Source: Nitrospirales bacterium
GTDB lineage: Bacteria; Nitrospirota; Nitrospiria; Nitrospirales; UBA8639
NCBI GenBank assembly: GCA_022824735.1
Contig: JAJDZI010000002.1
Span: 1-47,594, forward strand
DNA length: 47,594 bases
Reading direction: 5' to 3'
Both the position numbers and the translations under genes were made by a program. The notes under the pieces are model-generated. The model did not search any database, was not told where the DNA came from, and worked only from the letters and a program-made list of their open reading frames with translations. Shown piece after piece: positions 43,802 through 47,594 of the stretch (within the stretch, counting starts at the first letter, position 1; each line of letters begins with the position of its first letter).

Positions 43802-44140
43802 CTGGTCCGTTTCGGCAGGAGTGGCCGGAGATTCTGCCGCTTGCGGCTTGGGGGACGCGGGTTTGGGAGGGGGTTTGGGTTTTTCCGGTTTGATGCCGCC
43901 TTCCCAATGCGGCCCGGAGTACATGTCCGCGGCCAACTCTCCTTCTTTCCATTTGGCATCGAAATCCGCAGCCGCCTTGTTCGCGGTTTCGCCAATGCCC
44001 ACGAACCGGTTCCACGGATACACGGTCGGAGAGATGGAGCAGGAGTCGCCCTCTTTTCGGAGATACAACCCGATCGGGTTGCCCCGATAGGGCCCGAAAA
44101 AAATGTGAACCGTACCGACAAATTCAGGAAGTGCACTCAT
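43790..44140 (-). CDS. Small hypothetical protein with proline-rich tail
   Basis: The protein is 116 residues from the likely start MSALPEFVGTVHIFFGPYRG at 44140 (an upstream start in frame would add 25 unlikely residues). The N-terminal 80 residues include NPIGLYLRKEGDSC and YPWNRFVGIGETANKAAADF; the C-terminus is a proline/lysine-rich tail (KPEKPKPPPKPASPKPQ). No signal peptide or membrane segment. No family is recognised. Its end overlaps the convergent PuuD-type gene. Confidence 0.65.
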   Translation of the reverse strand: MSALPEFVGTVHIFFGPYRGNPIGLYLRKEGDSCSISPTVYPWNRFVGIGETANKAAADFDAKWKEGELAADMYSGPHWEGGIKPEKPKPPPKPASPKPQAAESPATPAETDQSAP

Positions 44141-44215
44141 GACAGACCAAGATTGCCACACCAGGGCTTGTGACGCAAGATCGTGCGTCACTCCTTTGTC
44201 AGGCAACCCCCTCAA

Positions 44216-44232
44216 TCCCCCTTTCAGGGGGA
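44216..44232. terminator. Possible terminator hairpin after cysNC
   Basis: TCCCCCT-TTC-AGGGGGA is a perfect 7-base stem. It lies 29 bases past the cysNC stop on the minus strand. No T-run follows, and a second hairpin TGACGCA/TGCGTCA is at 44171-44190, so the assignment is weak. Confidence 0.35.
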
Positions 44233-44260
44233 CGTGATAAGAGAGCCTCTTTTCCTCCCC

Positions 44261-46153
44261 CTACATCTCGACCCTCGATCGCAGATAGGCGATGACCTGA
44301 TCCGCAAGTTCATCCGCACTTCGCTCGCCGGCCTTCAACACGATGTCGGGATTCTCGGGCGGCTCATAGGGACTGTCGATGCCGGTGAAGTTCTTGATCT
44401 CGCCGGTCCGGGCCTTCCGATAGAGCCCCTTGGGGTCGCGGCGTTCACACACCTCCAACGGCGCATCGACGAAGACTTCCACGAACTCGCCTTCCTCCAT
44501 CATCCGGCGGGCCATCTGGCGTTCATCCCGGAAGGGCGAAATCACCGAAACGAGCACGATCAGGCCGGCGTCCACGAACAGCTTGGCAACCTCGGCGATG
44601 CGCCGCACGTTCTCGACGCGGTCGGCTGCGGTGAAGCCCAGGTCCTCGGTCAGGCCGTGGCGCAGGTTTTCGCCGTCCAGGACGTAGCTGTGCCGGCCCA
44701 GGACGTACAGGCGTTGCTCCACGGCATTGGCCGTGGTCGATTTACCCGATCCCGACAACCCGGTGAACCACAGGACGCAGGCTTTCTGGTTCTTCTGCAC
44801 CGAGCGTGCCGGTTTGTCCACCGTGAACGCGTGACGGGTCAGGTTGGACGCGCGCCGCAGGGCGAAATCGATCATACCTGCGCCCACCGTGGTATGGGTG
44901 TAGCGATCGATCAGGATGAAGCCGCCCGTTTCCTTGAGTTCCCGGTAGGGGTCGAAGGCGATCTGCCGGTCGAGATTGATGTTGCAGTAGGCGATGTCGT
45001 TCAGTGCCAGCGTCTTGGCGGCCACGCGTTCCAGGCTCTCGACGTTGAGTTTGTACTTGAGGGCCGTGACCTGGGCCCCGGCCACGTGCGTGCCAATCTT
45101 CAACAGATAGGGACGCTGGGGCAGCATCGCGTTCTCGTGCATCCAGATCAGGTGACCGGCGAACTGGTCGCTCCGGCCCGGCGGCTTCGTGGGCGACGCG
45201 ATGACGTCGCCCCGGCTTACGTCGACGTCGTCGGCCAGCGTGAGCGTCACGGCCTGGCCCGGTCGCGCGCACGCGAGATCGCCGTCCGCGGTCACGATGC
45301 GACTCACGGTCGACGGCTTCTGTGCGGGACAGATCAGGACAGGGTCGCCGGGACGCACGAGACCCGACGCGATGGTGCCGGCGAACCCGCGGAACCCGGC
45401 ATCGGGCCGGTTGACCCACTGCACGGACATACGAAAAGGTGCCCGCTCGCGGTCGGTTGCCACGTCGGCGGTTTCAAGGGCCTGGAGAAGCGTCGGTCCG
45501 TGGTACCAGCCCATCTCAACGGACGGCTTGATTACGTTGCCGCCGGTCAGGGCCGACACCGGAATGCTCGTGACGTTCGTGACGTCGAGCTGTTTCGCAA
45601 AGCGACAATAGACGCCCGTAATCCCCTCGTGGACGGTTCGGGACCACCCCACGAGATCCATCTTGTTGACCGCCAGGATCACGTGACGAATGCCGAGGAG
45701 CGCGAGGATCGTGGTATGGCGGCGGGTCTGCGGCATCACGCCCTTGCGGGCGTCGATGAGGACGATGGCAAGATCGGCGGTCGATGCGCCGGTCGCCATA
45801 TTGCGCGTGTACTGCTCGTGCCCCGGCGTGTCCGCAACGATGAAGGAGCGTTTGCCGGTCGAGAACGTGCGGTACGCCACGTCGATCGTGATGCCCTGTT
45901 CGCGTTCAGCCTGGAGACCATCGACCAGCAGGGCCAGATCCAGCGCCCCGCCCTGGGTGCCGTGCCGTTTACTGTCGGCTTCCACCCGGTCCAGTTGATC
46001 CTGGAAGACGAGTTTGGATTCATAGAGCAGGCGACCGATCAGCGTGGATTTGCCGTCGTCCACGCTGCCGCAGGTGATGAAGCGCAACACGTCCCGTGTC
46101 TCCCGGGCATTGACGTAGGCGCGGAATTCCTGAGACGGCGTAACCGGGCTCAT
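44261..46153 (-). CDS. cysNC: Bifunctional sulfate adenylyltransferase subunit 1 / APS kinase
   Basis: This 630-residue fusion. The N-terminal GTPase (CysN) has the P-loop GSVDDGKST (about residues 29-37), DTPGHEQY and NKMDLVGW; it drives ATP sulfurylase. Translation-factor-like domains follow. The C-terminal APS kinase (CysC) starts near residue 455 with the P-loop GLSGSGKST (Lys471) and VLDGENLRHGL, and phosphorylates APS to PAPS. Start at 46153 overlaps the cysD stop by one base; a longer upstream frame is a shadow of cysD. With CysD it forms the assimilatory sulfate activation complex. No reductase genes are visible here. Confidence 0.95.
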   Translation of the reverse strand: MSPVTPSQEFRAYVNARETRDVLRFITCGSVDDGKSTLIGRLLYESKLVFQDQLDRVEADSKRHGTQGGALDLALLVDGLQAEREQGITIDVAYRTFSTGKRSFIVADTPGHEQYTRNMATGASTADLAIVLIDARKGVMPQTRRHTTILALLGIRHVILAVNKMDLVGWSRTVHEGITGVYCRFAKQLDVTNVTSIPVSALTGGNVIKPSVEMGWYHGPTLLQALETADVATDRERAPFRMSVQWVNRPDAGFRGFAGTIASGLVRPGDPVLICPAQKPSTVSRIVTADGDLACARPGQAVTLTLADDVDVSRGDVIASPTKPPGRSDQFAGHLIWMHENAMLPQRPYLLKIGTHVAGAQVTALKYKLNVESLERVAAKTLALNDIAYCNINLDRQIAFDPYRELKETGGFILIDRYTHTTVGAGMIDFALRRASNLTRHAFTVDKPARSVQKNQKACVLWFTGLSGSGKSTTANAVEQRLYVLGRHSYVLDGENLRHGLTEDLGFTAADRVENVRRIAEVAKLFVDAGLIVLVSVISPFRDERQMARRMMEEGEFVEVFVDAPLEVCERRDPKGLYRKARTGEIKNFTGIDSPYEPPENPDIVLKAGERSADELADQVIAYLRSRVEM

Positions 46154-47064
46154 CAGAAATAGCCTTCCTGCTTCTTGCGCTCCATGGACCCCTCCCCGTC
46201 CCGGTCGATCACGCGACCCTGCCGCTCGGATTCCGTGGCGGAGAGCATTTCGCTGATGATCGCCGGCACGTTGTCCGCATCGGATTCGATGCCCCCGGTC
46301 AGCGGATAGCACCCCAGGGTGCGGAACCGCACCCGCTTCGTCTCCGGCTCTTCGCCGGGTTCCAGCTTCATGCGCCGGTCCGCCACCATCATCAAGGTCC
46401 CTTCCCGGCGCACCACCGGTCGAGGAGCGGAAAAATAGAGCGGCACCACGGGAATCTTCTCCCTGTCGATATAGTTCCAGACGTCCAGTTCGGTCCAATT
46501 CGAGAGCGGAAAGACGCGCATGGTCTCGCCGTTACTGAGGTGAGCGTTGTACAGGCGCCAGAGTTCGGGGCGCTGGTTCTTGGGGTCCCATCGATGGGTC
46601 CGCGTGCGCAGGGAGAACACCCGTTCCTTGGCGCGCGACGCCTCTTCATCCCGCCGCGCTCCGGCGAGCGCCGCGTCGAAGCCGTATTGCTCGATCGCCT
46701 GCTTCAGCGCCTGGGTCTTCATCACGTCCGTATGAAGCGCAGACCCATGGGTGAACGGACCGATACCCTGCGCGCGACCCTCCTCGTTGACGTGGACGAT
46801 GAGTTCCATGCCGGTCTCGCGCGCCATGCGATCGCGGAAATCGTACATCTCCGGAAATTTCCAGGTCGTATCCACGTGCAGCAGGGGGAAAGGCGGCGTT
46901 CCCGGATGAAAGGCCTTTTGCGCCAGGCGCAGCATGACCGAACTATCCTTACCGATCGAGTACAGCATGACCGGCTTGGCGAACGAAACCGCCACCTCAC
47001 GCATGATGTGTATGGATTCCGACTCAAGCTCGTCGAGATGGCTGAGACCGCGCTGTTTCGTCAT
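46153..47064 (-). CDS. cysD: Sulfate adenylyltransferase subunit 2
   Basis: This 303-residue catalytic subunit of ATP sulfurylase, an ATP alpha-hydrolase of the PP-loop group. The loop is SIGKDSSV (about residues 36-43), with [17 protein letters not shown] and [18 protein letters not shown] downstream, typical for CysD. It makes APS from ATP and sulfate with CysN. The ATG at 47064 is followed by [14 protein letters not shown] as in homologues. Its end overlaps the cysNC start (TGATG), so the two are coupled. It is divergent from the DUF1499-like gene. Confidence 0.96.
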   Translation of the reverse strand: MTKQRGLSHLDELESESIHIMREVAVSFAKPVMLYSIGKDSSVMLRLAQKAFHPGTPPFPLLHVDTTWKFPEMYDFRDRMARETGMELIVHVNEEGRAQGIGPFTHGSALHTDVMKTQALKQAIEQYGFDAALAGARRDEEASRAKERVFSLRTRTHRWDPKNQRPELWRLYNAHLSNGETMRVFPLSNWTELDVWNYIDREKIPVVPLYFSAPRPVVRREGTLMMVADRRMKLEPGEEPETKRVRFRTLGCYPLTGGIESDADNVPAIISEMLSATESERQGRVIDRDGEGSMERKKQEGYF

Positions 47065-47244
47065 GGGGCGTATTTTGACTTGTCCGAGTCCATGTGTCCA
47101 GAATAGAGACGGATGCCACGATCATGGCTCCCTGCATCTGCGCCCTCTTCATTGGTCCGGTTGTGGCTCGATTGCGCGCTTCCACATTACGAACCTGCAA
47201 CACTCGCGGGACATGCCAACGCATCCTTTAGGGGAGGCTGCTTC

Positions 47245-47594
47245 GTGTCCGAACAACTTCCGCCTTGTCCTCGTCTTTCGTTGAATTGCGTGTGCAGCCG
47301 GGAGGATGCGTTGCGCCTTCATCGAGTCGAGCCGTTCATCGTATCGGGCGATCCTCTGCCGGCGTTCGCCCGCTTGAAAGGCCTCGTGGCTGCAACGGCC
47401 CGTACCATCATCGTCACTGAGACGGATACCTACCTCCACGCGGCCTGCCGGACCCGGATCGGGTTCATCGATGATCTCGAATGCCGTCTCTGTCTCACAA
47501 GCCGTACGGTCCACGTTCGTTCGGAGTCGCGGATCGGCATGTATGACTTCGGGACGAACCGGAGGCGCGTCGAAAGGCTGCGCCGGCAGTTTCA
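47245..47594 (+). CDS. DUF1499-family protein (3' end beyond window)
   Basis: The frame is open from GTG 47245 to the window edge (116 codons), with GGGGAGG at a normal distance upstream. It begins VSEQLPPCPRLSLNCVCSRED, the CPxxPNCVSS-like start of DUF1499 proteins. RTRIGFIDDLECRL and VRSESRIGMYDFGTNRRRVERL are the second half of the family pattern (F.DD.E, SRxGxxDxGxNR). These are small proteins of unknown role. It is divergent from cysD, with 180 bases between them holding nothing else I can support. Confidence 0.85.
   Translation, partial: MSEQLPPCPRLSLNCVCSREDALRLHRVEPFIVSGDPLPAFARLKGLVAATARTIIVTETDTYLHAACRTRIGFIDDLECRLCLTSRTVHVRSESRIGMYDFGTNRRRVERLRRQF

Noticed and set aside
46154-46498. 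Longer cysNC starting at 46498
   Set aside because: It overlaps cysD in another frame; the conserved CysN N-terminus begins at 46153.

Overview
The window looks like a chromosomal segment of a GC-rich Gram-negative bacterium. It has a Tat component, MreBCD/RodA/PBP2, an outer-membrane barrel and lipoprotein-sorting-type proteins. Gene content and style suggest a Nitrospira-like (Nitrospirota) organism, but that is inference from memory of gene neighbourhoods and would need a marker-gene search. No rRNA or CRISPR array was seen.

Bases 1-4200 are a decayed accessory region: a ParA-type gene cut short, three IS3-family remnants, a HicA-like/DUF1902 pair and two unassigned genes. It abuts a tRNA-Ser(GGA) gene whose 3' end is repeated nearby, once directly and once inverted, as expected for an integration hot spot. 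Bases 4473-9178 hold a membrane protein, a small conserved-looking protein, tRNA-Leu(UAG) and tig-clpP-clpX (protein folding and degradation). These converge on a long minus-strand unit (20169 down to 9179): mreB-mreC-mreD-mrdA-rodA (cell shape) followed by rng, dprA and topB (RNA and DNA processing), with a good sigma70-type promoter ahead of mreB.

Bases 20514-28487 form a signalling block. A 12-unit array phased at about 10.6 bp runs into the start of an NCS2 permease that carries a degenerate RsbW-like C-terminal domain. Next come a free-standing RsbW-like kinase, a STAS antagonist, a REC-SpoIIE phosphatase, a LivK-type binding protein and a histidine kinase. Together these read as a partner-switching circuit joined to periplasmic ligand sensing.

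Bases 34649 down to 28500 (minus strand) hold an unlisted 50-codon gene for a double-glycine-leader-like peptide with its own promoter. An MpaB/Lcp-type oxygenase with a separate promoter follows, then an RND (MMPL) exporter, a LolA-like protein and an outer-membrane barrel. This peptide/oxygenase/export neighbourhood and the permease-RsbW fusion are the best candidates for something undescribed.

The remainder is mostly metabolic: two CPA2 antiporters flanking leuC-leuD, a HEAT-repeat lipoprotein downstream of a long TatA-type gene, a glutamine-amidotransferase-like hydrolase, cysD-cysNC (sulfate activation) and the start of a DUF1499 gene. A dispersed MITE-like repeat of about 164 bp occurs at 22.4 kb and 42.3 kb, with a fragment at 5.35 kb.
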